From NCBI GenBank assembly GCA_030018455.1, contig JASEFU010000001.1, positions 187,545 to 251,544 on the forward strand: a stretch of 64,000 bases of DNA, written 5' to 3'. Numbering within the stretch: the stretch's first letter is position 1; the number at the start of each line of letters is the position of its first letter. Positions 18,163 through 25,818 of this stretch are shown here, piece after piece. Below the pieces are notes generated by a model that was given only the letters and a program-made list of their open reading frames with translations, searched no databases and was not told where the DNA came from. The position numbers and the translations under genes are program-made. This DNA is from Dehalococcoidia bacterium (GTDB lineage Bacteria > Chloroflexota > Dehalococcoidia > DSTF01 > JALHUB01).

Positions 18163-19268
18163 CAGCGGTCGACCTCCCCCAGCACGATATCGATGTTGCC
18201 CAGCGTGATGATGGCGTCGGCTATTGTCCCGCCGACAAGCAGCTCCTTCAGTACCGAGAGGTTGATCAGGGAGGGCGCGCGTATCTTGAACCGATAAGGC
18301 GTGGGGCCGCCATCGCTCACCAGATAGAACCCGAGCTCGCCCTTCGGCGCCTCGATGCGGGCGTACGCCTCACCGGCGGGCGGGCGCATCGCCAGCGGCA
18401 CGTTGACCTTCACCGGGCCGCCGGGGAGCTGTTCCACCGCCTGCTCTATGATACGCACGCTCTGCTTGAGCTCCTCCAGCCGCACGACAAGGCGGTCGTA
18501 GTTGTCACCGTTCACGCCTACGGGGATGTCGAACTGCATGCGGTCGTAGACACAGTAGGGGTCGGCTTTGCGGAGGTCCCAGGCGACGCCGCTCGCCCGC
18601 AGCATGGGGCCGCTCATCGAGGCGTTGATTGCCAGGTCGGCGGGGAGGACGCCGGTGCCGCGAGATCGCGCGAGGATGATCTCGTTTTCCAGCAGCAGAT
18701 CGGAGTATTCCTGGATGCGCTCGGGCATCTCGTCGAGGAGCCTGCGAAGCGCCGGCAGAAACTCGGGCGGCAGGTCGAAGGCTACGCCACCGATACGGAT
18801 GTAGTTGGTCGTGAGGCGTGCGCCGCACGTCATCTCAAACAGGTCCAGCACCTTCTCCCGCTCGCGGAACATGTACATGAGGGGCGTGAAGTAAGTGCCG
18901 ATGTCGTTGGTGTAGGCGCCGATTGCCATGGCGTGGTTGGCGATGCGTTGCAGCTCCGCCATGATCACCCGAATGTAGTCCGCCCGCTCCGGCACCTCGA
19001 TCCCCGCCAGCTTCTCGACGGCGAGACAGTACGCCAGGTTGTTCGACATGGCGGACAGATAGTCCATGCGGTCGGTGAAGGGGATGTTCTGGATGTACGT
19101 GCGCTCCTCCGCCAGCTTCTCCATGCTGCGGTGCAGGTAGCCGACCACCATGTCGACGTCCGTGATCCGTTCGCCGTCCAGTGTGACGCGCATGCGGAAG
19201 ACGCCGTGCGTGCTCGGGTGCTGCGGCCCGAAGTTGACTACCAGCGGCTCGGTGGTGACGTCCGGCAT
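18162..19268 (-). CDS. nuoD: NADH-quinone oxidoreductase subunit D
   Basis: The 368-residue, 49-kDa-type subunit forms the quinone site with Nuo[14 protein letters not shown] near the N-terminus holds the conserved His of that site, with [11 protein letters not shown] following. The C-terminal Cys ligands of [NiFe] hydrogenases are absent, so this is complex I and not a hydrogenase. ATG 19268 directly follows the nuoC stop. Its partner NuoB, carrying cluster N2, is not encoded nearby. Confidence 0.95.
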   Translation of the reverse strand: MPDVTTEPLVVNFGPQHPSTHGVFRMRVTLDGERITDVDMVVGYLHRSMEKLAEERTYIQNIPFTDRMDYLSAMSNNLAYCLAVEKLAGIEVPERADYIRVIMAELQRIANHAMAIGAYTNDIGTYFTPLMYMFREREKVLDLFEMTCGARLTTNYIRIGGVAFDLPPEFLPALRRLLDEMPERIQEYSDLLLENEIILARSRGTGVLPADLAINASMSGPMLRASGVAWDLRKADPYCVYDRMQFDIPVGVNGDNYDRLVVRLEELKQSVRIIEQAVEQLPGGPVKVNVPLAMRPPAGEAYARIEAPKGELGFYLVSDGGPTPYRFKIRAPSLINLSVLKELLVGGTIADAIITLGNIDIVLGEVDR

Positions 19269-19769
19269 CTAGGCCTCCGCCCCGACGCCGGGGAAGCGGG
19301 GGAGCCCAGGCTTGAAGCCTCCCGGCAAGTTCAAGAAGTCCTTTCGCAGCGGGTGCCCGGCATACCCCTCCCACAGCAGGATGCGCCGCAGGTCGGGGTG
19401 GCCGCTGAAGCGGATACCCATCAGGTCATAGACCTCGCGCTCCTGGAGGTTCGCGCCACGCCATATTAACGCTACCGACGGTACCTCCGGGTTCTCGCGG
19501 TCCGCCGGACGCGTCTTCAAGACCAGCATGTGGTTCCTGGTCAGCGAGGCGAGGTGATAGACGACTTCGAAATGGTCGATGTAATCGACCCCGGTGATCG
19601 ATATCAGGTACTTGCAGTCGAGCTCGGGGTCATCGCGAAGGAATGCGGCGACCGGCGCCAGGCTCTGCGGCTCAATCATCACCCATCCGGACGCCTCTTC
19701 GAGGACCGCGTCGGGGAAGCGCTGGCGAATCGCCTCAGCGACCTCGGGTCCGGCCAGCTCTCTGGTCAT
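19269..19769 (-). CDS. nuoC: NADH-quinone oxidoreductase subunit C
   Basis: The 166-residue, 30-kDa-type subunit has the signature EREVYDLMGIRFSGHPDLRR followed by WEGYAGHPLRKDF. ATG 19769 was preferred to the GTG six bases upstream because AAGGAG sits at ideal spacing. NuoC is separate here and not fused to NuoD. It comes directly after nuoA, where nuoB would normally lie. Confidence 0.93.
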   Translation of the reverse strand: MTRELAGPEVAEAIRQRFPDAVLEEASGWVMIEPQSLAPVAAFLRDDPELDCKYLISITGVDYIDHFEVVYHLASLTRNHMLVLKTRPADRENPEVPSVALIWRGANLQEREVYDLMGIRFSGHPDLRRILLWEGYAGHPLRKDFLNLPGGFKPGLPRFPGVGAEA

Positions 19770-19787
19770 TAACACTCCTTCGGCGGC

Positions 19788-20159
19788 CTAGCGCCACTCC
19801 AGCGCCCGCTTGCGCCAGGCATAGACGTAGCCCACGAGCAGGATGAGGACGAACAGCAACGCCTCGATAAGCCCGAAGAACTTCACCTGCCGGAAGGCCA
19901 CCGCCCAGGGATAGAGAAAGATGACCTCTACGTCGAACACGACGAAGAGGAGCGCGAACATGTAGTAGCGCGGGTTGAATCGCACCCAGGTCTCGCCCTC
20001 AGTCTCGACCCCGCACTCGTACGTCTCTTCCTTCACGGGGTTGGGGTTTTGCGGCCGCAGGCGAAGGATACCCAGGGCATAGGACAGAAGGAGAGCGCCA
20101 ACAGGAAAAGCGAGAGCGAAGAACAGGAGGATGCCGATTCGTCCGTACTGCTCGAGCAA
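19788..20159 (-). CDS. nuoA: NADH-quinone oxidoreductase subunit A
   Basis: The 123-residue, three-helix subunit has the expected KEETYECGVETEG loop with the conserved Cys near the quinone cavity, and FVVFDVEVIFLYPWA in helix 2. The TTG start at 20159 is the only one that fits the conserved length. It is the first gene of the operon, about 38 bases after the predicted transcription start. Confidence 0.93.
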   Translation of the reverse strand: MLEQYGRIGILLFFALAFPVGALLLSYALGILRLRPQNPNPVKEETYECGVETEGETWVRFNPRYYMFALLFVVFDVEVIFLYPWAVAFRQVKFFGLIEALLFVLILLVGYVYAWRKRALEWR

Positions 20160-20204
20160 AGTCCAGTCTCGTTTGTGAAATCTATCTTTTTCTAGGGCGA
20201 CGGA

Positions 20205-20233
20205 AGTATAGCATAAGGGTTAGATAGGGGCAA
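20205..20233 (-). promoter_or_regulatory. Promoter of the nuo operon: TTGCCC-N17-TGC-TATACT
   Basis: On the minus strand TTGCCC (20228-20233) and TATACT (20205-20210) are spaced 17 bases apart, with TGC as an extended -10. It is the only convincing promoter seen before the nine nuo genes. Confidence 0.65.
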
Positions 20234-20301
20234 CACAGAGGCAACACACACGCACTTGTCTTCCATCTGCCTCGAGACCCAAACGAGATTCCCTTGCGGC
20301 C

Positions 20302-20330
20302 TTGACACACTGCGCGCACACGGCTATTCT
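20302..20330 (+). promoter_or_regulatory. Promoter TTGACA-N17-TATTCT before the protease gene
   Basis: A perfect TTGACA -35 at 20302-20307 and TATTCT at 20325-20330 with ideal spacing predict a start near 20337. A strong Shine-Dalgarno (AAAGGAGGGG, 20350-20359) follows but has no start codon at the usual distance. Confidence 0.6.
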
Positions 20331-20445
20331 AACGCCGATATTACCTTAGAAAGGAGGGGACCCGTATAAGACAGTAGAGCGCGTGTCACGGTTGCCGTTG
20401 GCCCGGCGAAGGCAGCGCCGATTCGTGGCACAAGGATGTGCGAGC

Positions 20446-21929
20446 GTGCGACGCGCGATTGACCCCACAAAGAAGAGTCTGAGACGCTTCGTTTTGGTGG
20501 TACTGTCCCTGCTACCTCTCGTTCTTTTCGGCGAGCTTAAGCCTCTCGATCCCCCTTCAGCATTGGCGAACCACGCAAATGGCCATCTCAGCGATGGAAT
20601 AGGGTTCCAATACCTGGCTCCCAACGAGTATGGCTTTCTTCCCGTCTACGTGCACTCCGGCGTTGGCAGCATAGGCACGGACGCGGTCAACGACTGGAAC
20701 AGCAGAGGGCTTCAGTATTTGGTTCGGCACGTAACGGTGATTGCCAGTGACCCAAGCTATGCCCTCGCTGAAGTCAGATGGAAGTGGCAGCCCAGTGCGT
20801 TCGGGCAGGAGTATACCGACAAGTGCAACGAGTTCTTCAGCGACCCCAACAACGCGTGGGCCTACGCCGCGACCATGATCAAGGACAGTGGGGGGTGGTG
20901 GCGTGGGTTCGACACTTCTGGGTTCATGAACCAGCACCCGGGTTATCCATTCTATAGGGCTAGCATCTGTCTTAACTCAGACTACGCCATCATAGGGGAC
21001 ACGTGGCCCACGAGCTGGGACACGCGTTGGGGCTGGACGACGTGAACTGGAACCGAGGGCCTGGGGACATGGGGCCATGCGCTGAAACAAAGAAGGACTC
21101 CATTATGGCCTACAACTATGCGGCATGGAGCACTCAATGGCCCTCCGACTTGAAACCGACAAGGGAGGACCTGGTGGGCGCATGGGTTTGTAACTTGTCC
21201 TACCCCGCCGGGCTCGACTACGTGTACCAGTACACCACGACGCCTGGTTGGGGGAATCCCGTCAACATTGACGTCCGCGTTGGTTACATGAACGGCACTC
21301 TCAACCCCGTCCGCAACAATGGGACCGATTCGGTCAGGTATGGCATGACCATCGCGAACTTTAGCAACGTCACTGTTTACAACGTGAAGGCAGTGATACA
21401 TGCTCGGAACGGGGCGAGATACGAGGTGCGCACGGCATCGTCTCTCTCCCCTGGAGCAAGTACTTCGATGGGGTACGCCCCTTATCTTACGTACGGGGGC
21501 TGGGCCGATGGTTCAATAGACCCGGTGAACTTTGGGGGAGAATACTACATTACACCAGCAAGCAAGAGTGGCACCATCAATTACGTTACTGGAGAAGGCC
21601 TGGCGGAACGGGTGGTAACCAACCTGAGCCATACCCGGGTGCAGTTCATGGAGACGAACGTGAATCCCGTCAACCAGAACGCCCCCGTTACGTTCAGGAT
21701 ACAGGTGTGCAACGTGCTCTACGCGGGGCCTGCGAACGTCAGGCCGGTCATTTACTCTGACGGCAGGCACAACCTAAGCTGGAGCTGTCTGTCCTTCCTG
21801 CAGTGCACGCCAGTTAGAAACTACGTTGAGTACTACGGTTGGACGGGAATCGACTGGGTTGGGTTCGCAGGAGAGCGGGACGGAATGGGCCTCGTCCCGT
21901 ATCAGTATCTGTGGCAGCAGATTAGATAG
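20446..21929 (+). pseudogene. Secreted metzincin-type zinc protease, split by a frameshift
   Basis: Two overlapping frames form one protein. The first (to 21045) has a signal peptide-like hydrophobic stretch (LRRFVLVVLSLLPLVLF) and an N-terminal domain. The second (from about 21003 to 21929) has the zinc site HELGHALGLDD and, 26 residues later, SIMAY, the Met-turn of metzincins. The third ligand position is Asp, as in snapalysin-like enzymes. Adding one G to the GGGG run at 20995-20998 would join them as ...DYAIIGGHVAHELGH. GTG 20446 has AAGGA at good spacing; GTG 20383 is an alternative. The GC content is visibly lower than in the neighbours, a hint of transfer. A real mutation and an assembly error cannot be told apart here. 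Confidence 0.7.
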
Positions 21930-21962
21930 TCCGGCGCGGTCGGGTCAGGAAGGAGACGTACA

Positions 21963-22871
21963 ATGAAGCACCAGCTAAACATTCTGGCGGGTTTCGCCGC
22001 AGCCGTAGTGTTGACAGCAGTCGGCACCTATGCTGCGCGCGCGGAAACCCCCCAGCCGGCTTCCACGCCATCGGTAGTAGCCACCGAGATTCCGACACCG
22101 GTCTTGCCGACAGTGGCTCCAGAGCCCGAAGGGCCGCCCGTGGCGAAGTTCTCCGGCTCCGCCTGGGTGAACGCGCAGCCTTCCTTCGAGCCGGTGACGG
22201 CCCAGATCGGAGACACCGTGTGCGGCGAGGCGGGTCCGGTGGTTGCGGGAGGGGGCACGCCGTTCTTTGTGCTGTATGTCGCCTCGGATGAGACAATTCC
22301 GGGCTGCGGCAAGCCGGGTGCGGAGGTCACCTTCTTCATCGGTGGCAAGCGGGCAAACCAGACGGCGCAGTGGCAGGCAACGGAAGGGCTCATGTCCCTC
22401 GGCTACCTGGTTGTGGGACCGCCCTTCGCGGTCTTCGGCGGCAAGGTAACGTTGACGGAACCTCCATCACAGCAGGAAGTGGTGCCCTTCATCGGCGCCG
22501 TGCCCTGTGGCTATCAAACGAATCCCTGGGTGGGCGAAGGCCCAGTATATGGGTACGCTGTCGTCGTGTACCCGAGGGAGCTCGTGGACGGTTGCGGTGT
22601 CGACGGGGCTGAGGTCACCTTCAAGCTGGTGGATCAAACGACGCGAGAGGTCGTGGCCGAGGCGATTGGCAGCGCGATCTGGCGGCCGATGGCTTCTGAA
22701 AGCGACGTTAACCTCGTGTTCACTGCCGTGCCTCTTGCCGAAATGCCGGTCGCAGGCGGTGGCGGCGGCCGTCACTTCAACTGGTGGGCGCCGGCCCTTG
22801 CGGCTGGCGGCCTGCTGGCCCTGGGAGTCGCCACTATCTCGCTCGGCAGGAGATCGGCTAAGACCGTCTGA
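21963..22871 (+). CDS. Secreted, membrane-anchored protein with two tandem GCG..GAEVTF modules
   Basis: The 302-residue protein has a signal peptide (about 1-27), a Pro/Thr-rich spacer (30-60), two related modules and a C-terminal anchor helix (about 274-294) followed by Arg-Arg. Module 1 (about 82-140) and module 2 (about 177-241) share an IG...CG opening, a GCG-x3-GAEVTF core and a closing W; each has two Cys (87/115 and 182/211) that could pair. Such modules are, from general knowledge, common in exported Chloroflexota proteins, with no known function. A strong AAGGAGA lies before the ATG, and a terminator follows the gene. It lies just after the protease gene and may be its partner. Confidence 0.75.
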   Translation: MKHQLNILAGFAAAVVLTAVGTYAARAETPQPASTPSVVATEIPTPVLPTVAPEPEGPPVAKFSGSAWVNAQPSFEPVTAQIGDTVCGEAGPVVAGGGTPFFVLYVASDETIPGCGKPGAEVTFFIGGKRANQTAQWQATEGLMSLGYLVVGPPFAVFGGKVTLTEPPSQQEVVPFIGAVPCGYQTNPWVGEGPVYGYAVVVYPRELVDGCGVDGAEVTFKLVDQTTREVVAEAIGSAIWRPMASESDVNLVFTAVPLAEMPVAGGGGGRHFNWWAPALAAGGLLALGVATISLGRRSAKTV

Positions 22872-22894
22872 CGCGTGTTACTTCAGTTGTGCGC

Positions 22895-22928
22895 GAGGGG
22901 CCGCTTCCCGAGGGAGCGGCCCCTCTTT
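22895..22928 (+). terminator. Rho-independent terminator
   Basis: An 11-base perfect inverted repeat (GAGGGGCCGCT / AGCGGCCCCTC) with a 9-base loop is followed by TTT. The T tract is short but the stem is very strong. It closes the protease/surface-protein transcript. Confidence 0.75.
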
Positions 22929-23082
22929 GGTTGGGCATGCCCGGTGTTCTGAATACGGCATCGGTGCTTTGGACTTCATGCCGGGGGCGGCAAGTCCCAG
23001 CAGCTAGCTGTTAGCGACACAGGACAGTGGCCTCGTTTGACACAGCCTCAACATCGCGATGATACTTGGTCGATCGCGTCTC

Positions 23083-23763
23083 ATGCTTATCGACCTGCAC
23101 GCCCACACGCAGCCCATCTCCTGGGACTCCGACCTCACCCCTGACGAACTGGTCGAACTGGCGAAAGCCGCCGGCCTCGACGGCGTATGCCTCACCGAGC
23201 ATGACGCCTTCTGGGATCCCGCCGACGTCGCCGCCCTCGCGCGAAAGCACAGCTTCCTTGTCCTCCCCGGCGCTGAACTGAACACGGAGATCGGACACGT
23301 CCTCGTCTACGGGCTCGACCGCTTCGAGTGGGGCATGCACCGCATCGACAAGCTGGCGGAAATGGTGGACGCCGCCAACGGCGCCATGATCGCCGCCCAT
23401 CCCTACCGTCGTTACATGCCCTGGTACTACCTCGAGGAAGACGACCTGAACGCCACCCTTCAGCGGGCGCTCAGGAACACCGCGTTCAAGCGTTGCGTCG
23501 CGCTGGAAACGGCGCACGGCCGCGCGTCACGGGAGCAGAACGACTTCTCCCGCCGCCTCTGCGACCTGCTCGGCATGCGGGGCGCCGGCGGCAGCGACGC
23601 CCATCAGCCGTCACACGTTGGGCGCTGCGCTACCCGCTTCGAGCGCCGCATCAGCGACCTGGCGGGCCTCGTCGAAGAACTGAAGGCGGGGCGCTTCGAG
23701 GCGGTGCAACTCCGCGACGACCCCTCGCAAAGCGGGCGCGCAGGCCACCCCAGGCCGCGTTAG
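23083..23763 (+). CDS. PHP-domain metal-dependent phosphoesterase
   Basis: The protein of about 226 residues has the PHP metal-site motifs in order: DLHAHT, TEHDAFWDP, PGAELNTEIGH, AAHPYRR and GGSDAH, giving the usual cluster of His, Asp and Glu ligands. Stand-alone PHP proteins hydrolyse phosphomonoesters such as histidinol phosphate, 3',5'-bisphosphonucleotides or short nucleic acid ends; the substrate is not evident. The start may be ATG 23083 or ATG 23059, and neither has a good Shine-Dalgarno. The roughly 25 C-terminal residues are low-complexity. Confidence 0.82.
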   Translation: MLIDLHAHTQPISWDSDLTPDELVELAKAAGLDGVCLTEHDAFWDPADVAALARKHSFLVLPGAELNTEIGHVLVYGLDRFEWGMHRIDKLAEMVDAANGAMIAAHPYRRYMPWYYLEEDDLNATLQRALRNTAFKRCVALETAHGRASREQNDFSRRLCDLLGMRGAGGSDAHQPSHVGRCATRFERRISDLAGLVEELKAGRFEAVQLRDDPSQSGRAGHPRPR

Positions 23764-23769
23764 TAGCGT

Positions 23770-23799
23770 TTGACACTGGTCCGGCCTTCGAAGTATCCT
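23770..23799 (+). promoter_or_regulatory. Promoter TTGACA-N18-TATCCT for the hydratase/SDR operon
   Basis: TTGACA at 23770-23775 and TATCCT at 23794-23799 precede the GTG at 23851 by about 50 bases. This supports the GTG as the real start and marks the beginning of the four-gene operon. Confidence 0.5.
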
Positions 23800-23850
23800 C
23801 ATGCCGCTAGTGGCCGTGACGCAGGCAACGCCAGGAAGGAGGCAAGGAAC

Positions 23851-24345
23851 GTGACGCAAGAATCGCTGATCACGGACGAGATGCGGGCCGTTATCGGCAA
23901 AGAGAGCGAGCCGATAACCATCGAGGTCGAAAAGCACCCCATCCGCATGTTCGCCCGTGCCGTCGGACACACCGACCTCATCTTCTACGATGAAGAGTAC
24001 GCCAAAAGCAAGGGGCACCGCAGCCTCGTCGCGCCGCCGGGGTTCGTGGGCCACGCCGTGCACCGCCCCGACAGGCCATCGGGCATCATCGGCTCTTCCG
24101 TAACCCGCGCTCCCGAGATCAGGGTGCAGTTCAAAGGCGTACTGAACGGGGGCACCGAATTCGAGTACTACGGCGAAGACATCTGCGCCGGCGACGTCCT
24201 GACCGGCAAGAGCAAGGTCATCGACATCCGCGAGCGCACAGGCGCGATGGGCAAGATGCTCATCGTCGTCTCCGAGACAAACTACACCAACCAGCAGGGC
24301 AAGCTGGTCGCCACCCAGCGCGGCACCGCCATCATGTACGTGTAG
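23851..24345 (+). CDS. MaoC-like hydratase, N-terminal-type subunit (HadA-like)
   Basis: The 164-residue protein resembles the non-catalytic 'MaoC dehydratase N' half of two-part hot-dog hydratases. It has the EVEKHPIRMFARAVG opening and the APPGF loop, and ends in TNQQGKLVATQRGT, but lacks the Asp-x4-His catalytic pair of the next gene. GTG 23851 follows GGAAGGAGG. In HadAB-type enzymes this half shapes the acyl-binding tunnel of a (R)-specific enoyl-CoA or enoyl-ACP hydratase. The adjacent catalytic subunit 11 bases downstream supports a heterodimer. Confidence 0.8.
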   Translation: MTQESLITDEMRAVIGKESEPITIEVEKHPIRMFARAVGHTDLIFYDEEYAKSKGHRSLVAPPGFVGHAVHRPDRPSGIIGSSVTRAPEIRVQFKGVLNGGTEFEYYGEDICAGDVLTGKSKVIDIRERTGAMGKMLIVVSETNYTNQQGKLVATQRGTAIMYV

Positions 24346-24356
24346 AGGAGGCAGAG

Positions 24357-24776
24357 ATGGCTCAGGTCTACTACGAAGACGTCAACGTCGGCGACGAGAT
24401 ACCGAAGCTGGTGAAGAACTGCAGCACGCAACAGCTCGTCATGTGGGCGGCCGGCTCCGGCGACTTCTACCAGATCCACTACGACAAGGATTTCGCGCTT
24501 GGCAACGGGCTCCCCGGCCTCATCGTCCACGGAGCGCTCAAGCACGCCTTCCTCGGACAGATGCTGCACGACTGGCTCGGCGACGGCGGCCGGATCAAGA
24601 AATACGGCTGCCAGTACCGCGGCATGGACTTCCCCAACCAGGACATCACCTGCCGCGGCGTCATAACTGCGAAGTCCGAAGGCGGCATCGTCGAATTGGA
24701 CATCTGGACGGAGAACCCGAACGGCGACAAGACCTCGCCGGGCAAGGCGACGGTCATCCTGCCGTCGCGCGGCTAG
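24357..24776 (+). CDS. MaoC-like hydratase, catalytic subunit (HadB-like)
   Basis: The 139-residue hot-dog protein carries the hydratase 2 catalytic motif GDFYQIHYDKDFA (Asp41 and His46) with GLIVHG following, as in (R)-specific enoyl-CoA hydratases. It should add water across a trans-2-enoyl thioester to give a (3R)-hydroxyacyl thioester, probably together with the preceding gene product. GAGGAGG precedes the ATG. The next two genes encode dehydrogenases suited to oxidising that (3R)-hydroxyacyl product. Confidence 0.85.
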   Translation: MAQVYYEDVNVGDEIPKLVKNCSTQQLVMWAAGSGDFYQIHYDKDFALGNGLPGLIVHGALKHAFLGQMLHDWLGDGGRIKKYGCQYRGMDFPNQDITCRGVITAKSEGGIVELDIWTENPNGDKTSPGKATVILPSRG

Positions 24777-24810
24777 CCGGCTGGATGGCATTCCCATCGG
24801 GAGATAGCTC

Positions 24811-25728
24811 TTGACCAAGGCTTTGGAAGGCAAGGCAGCGGTAATAACCGGTGCCGGACGGGGGATTGGCCGCGCCATCGCTCTCCTCTTCGCGAAGGAG
24901 GGGGCGCGCGTCGTCGTCAATGATGCCGGCGTCGGCCCCGACGGCGTCGGCCACGATAACGGCCCCGCCGAGACCGTCGCGGAAGAGATAAGGAGGGACG
25001 GCGGCGAAGCGGTCGCCAACTATGACTCGGTGGCGAGCATGGAGGGCGGCGAGCGCATCGTCCAGGCCGCCCTCGACGCCTTCGGCCGCATCGATATTCT
25101 CGTGAACAACGCGGGCATACTGCGTGACCGCCTCTTCGTCAACATGAGCGAGGAGGACTGGGACGCCGTCATCGCCGTCCATCTCAAGGGCACCTTCGCC
25201 TGCACGAAGGCGGCGGCCACCGCAATGCGCGGCCAGCGTTATGGCCGCATCATCAACACGTCGTCCTCGTCGGGGCTCATCGGCAACGCCGGCCAGGCAA
25301 ACTACGGCGCCGCCAAGGCGGGGATCGCCGGCTTCACGCGTGTCGCCGCCCGCGAGCTGGGACGCTTCGGCATCACCTGCAACGCCATCGCCCCCATGGC
25401 GGCGACGAGGCTCACCGAGGGGATGATCGAGCAGGCGGCGAAAATCGGCCTTATCATCCCCGAGCCGGAGTACGTCGCCCCGCTCGTCGCCTACCTCGCC
25501 AGCGACAGCGCCTGGAACGTGAACGGGCAGGTCTTCTACGTGTTCGGCGGCAGCATCTGCCTCTGCCAGCAAGCAGTGCCCTACCGCACCATCTTCAAGC
25601 AGGAGCGCTGGACGCTCGACGAGCTGGTGCAACTCGTGCCCCAGCAGTTGATGGGTGGAATCGCGAACCCTGCGCCACCGGCCGAACACCTGCGCCCCGG
25701 CGCGACAGCGACGGCGGAGGGCGGTTAG
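24811..25728 (+). CDS. Short-chain dehydrogenase, MFE-2-like (3R)-hydroxyacyl-CoA dehydrogenase
   Basis: The 305-residue SDR has the cofactor motif GAGRGIG, VNDAG (Asp suggesting NAD), NNAG, the catalytic Ser of TSSSSG about 13 residues before Tyr165, and Lys169 (YGAAK). HLKGTF replaces the usual SDR Asn and matches the dehydrogenase domain of peroxisomal multifunctional enzyme type 2. The C-terminal 60 residues extend past the SDR core. Starting at TTG 24811, it lies 34 bases after the hydratase gene. The predicted step is (3R)-hydroxyacyl-CoA to 3-ketoacyl-CoA. Confidence 0.85.
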   Translation: MTKALEGKAAVITGAGRGIGRAIALLFAKEGARVVVNDAGVGPDGVGHDNGPAETVAEEIRRDGGEAVANYDSVASMEGGERIVQAALDAFGRIDILVNNAGILRDRLFVNMSEEDWDAVIAVHLKGTFACTKAAATAMRGQRYGRIINTSSSSGLIGNAGQANYGAAKAGIAGFTRVAARELGRFGITCNAIAPMAATRLTEGMIEQAAKIGLIIPEPEYVAPLVAYLASDSAWNVNGQVFYVFGGSICLCQQAVPYRTIFKQERWTLDELVQLVPQQLMGGIANPAPPAEHLRPGATATAEGG

Positions 25729-25818
25729 AAGAGCGGCCGACAGGGGCAGGGCTCCCCGCCTGCGACGGGTAGGCGTCCCCGCCCGGAGTTATAGCGCCAT
25801 CCAAGGAGACAGAAACGA

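Noticed and set aside
18162-19268. nuoD-like gene as a group 4 [NiFe] hydrogenase subunit
   Set aside because: The C-terminal and N-terminal CxxC nickel ligands are missing and the full NuoL/M/N set with [10 protein letters not shown] matches complex I.
19770-19787. Hidden nuoB between nuoA and nuoC
   Set aside because: Only 18 bases separate the two genes; there is no room for a 160-residue subunit.
20985-21005. Programmed ribosomal frameshift in the protease gene
   Set aside because: The bases ATA-GGG-GAC do not form an X-XXY-YYZ slippery heptamer for the needed -1 shift and no downstream stimulatory hairpin was found; an indel is simpler.
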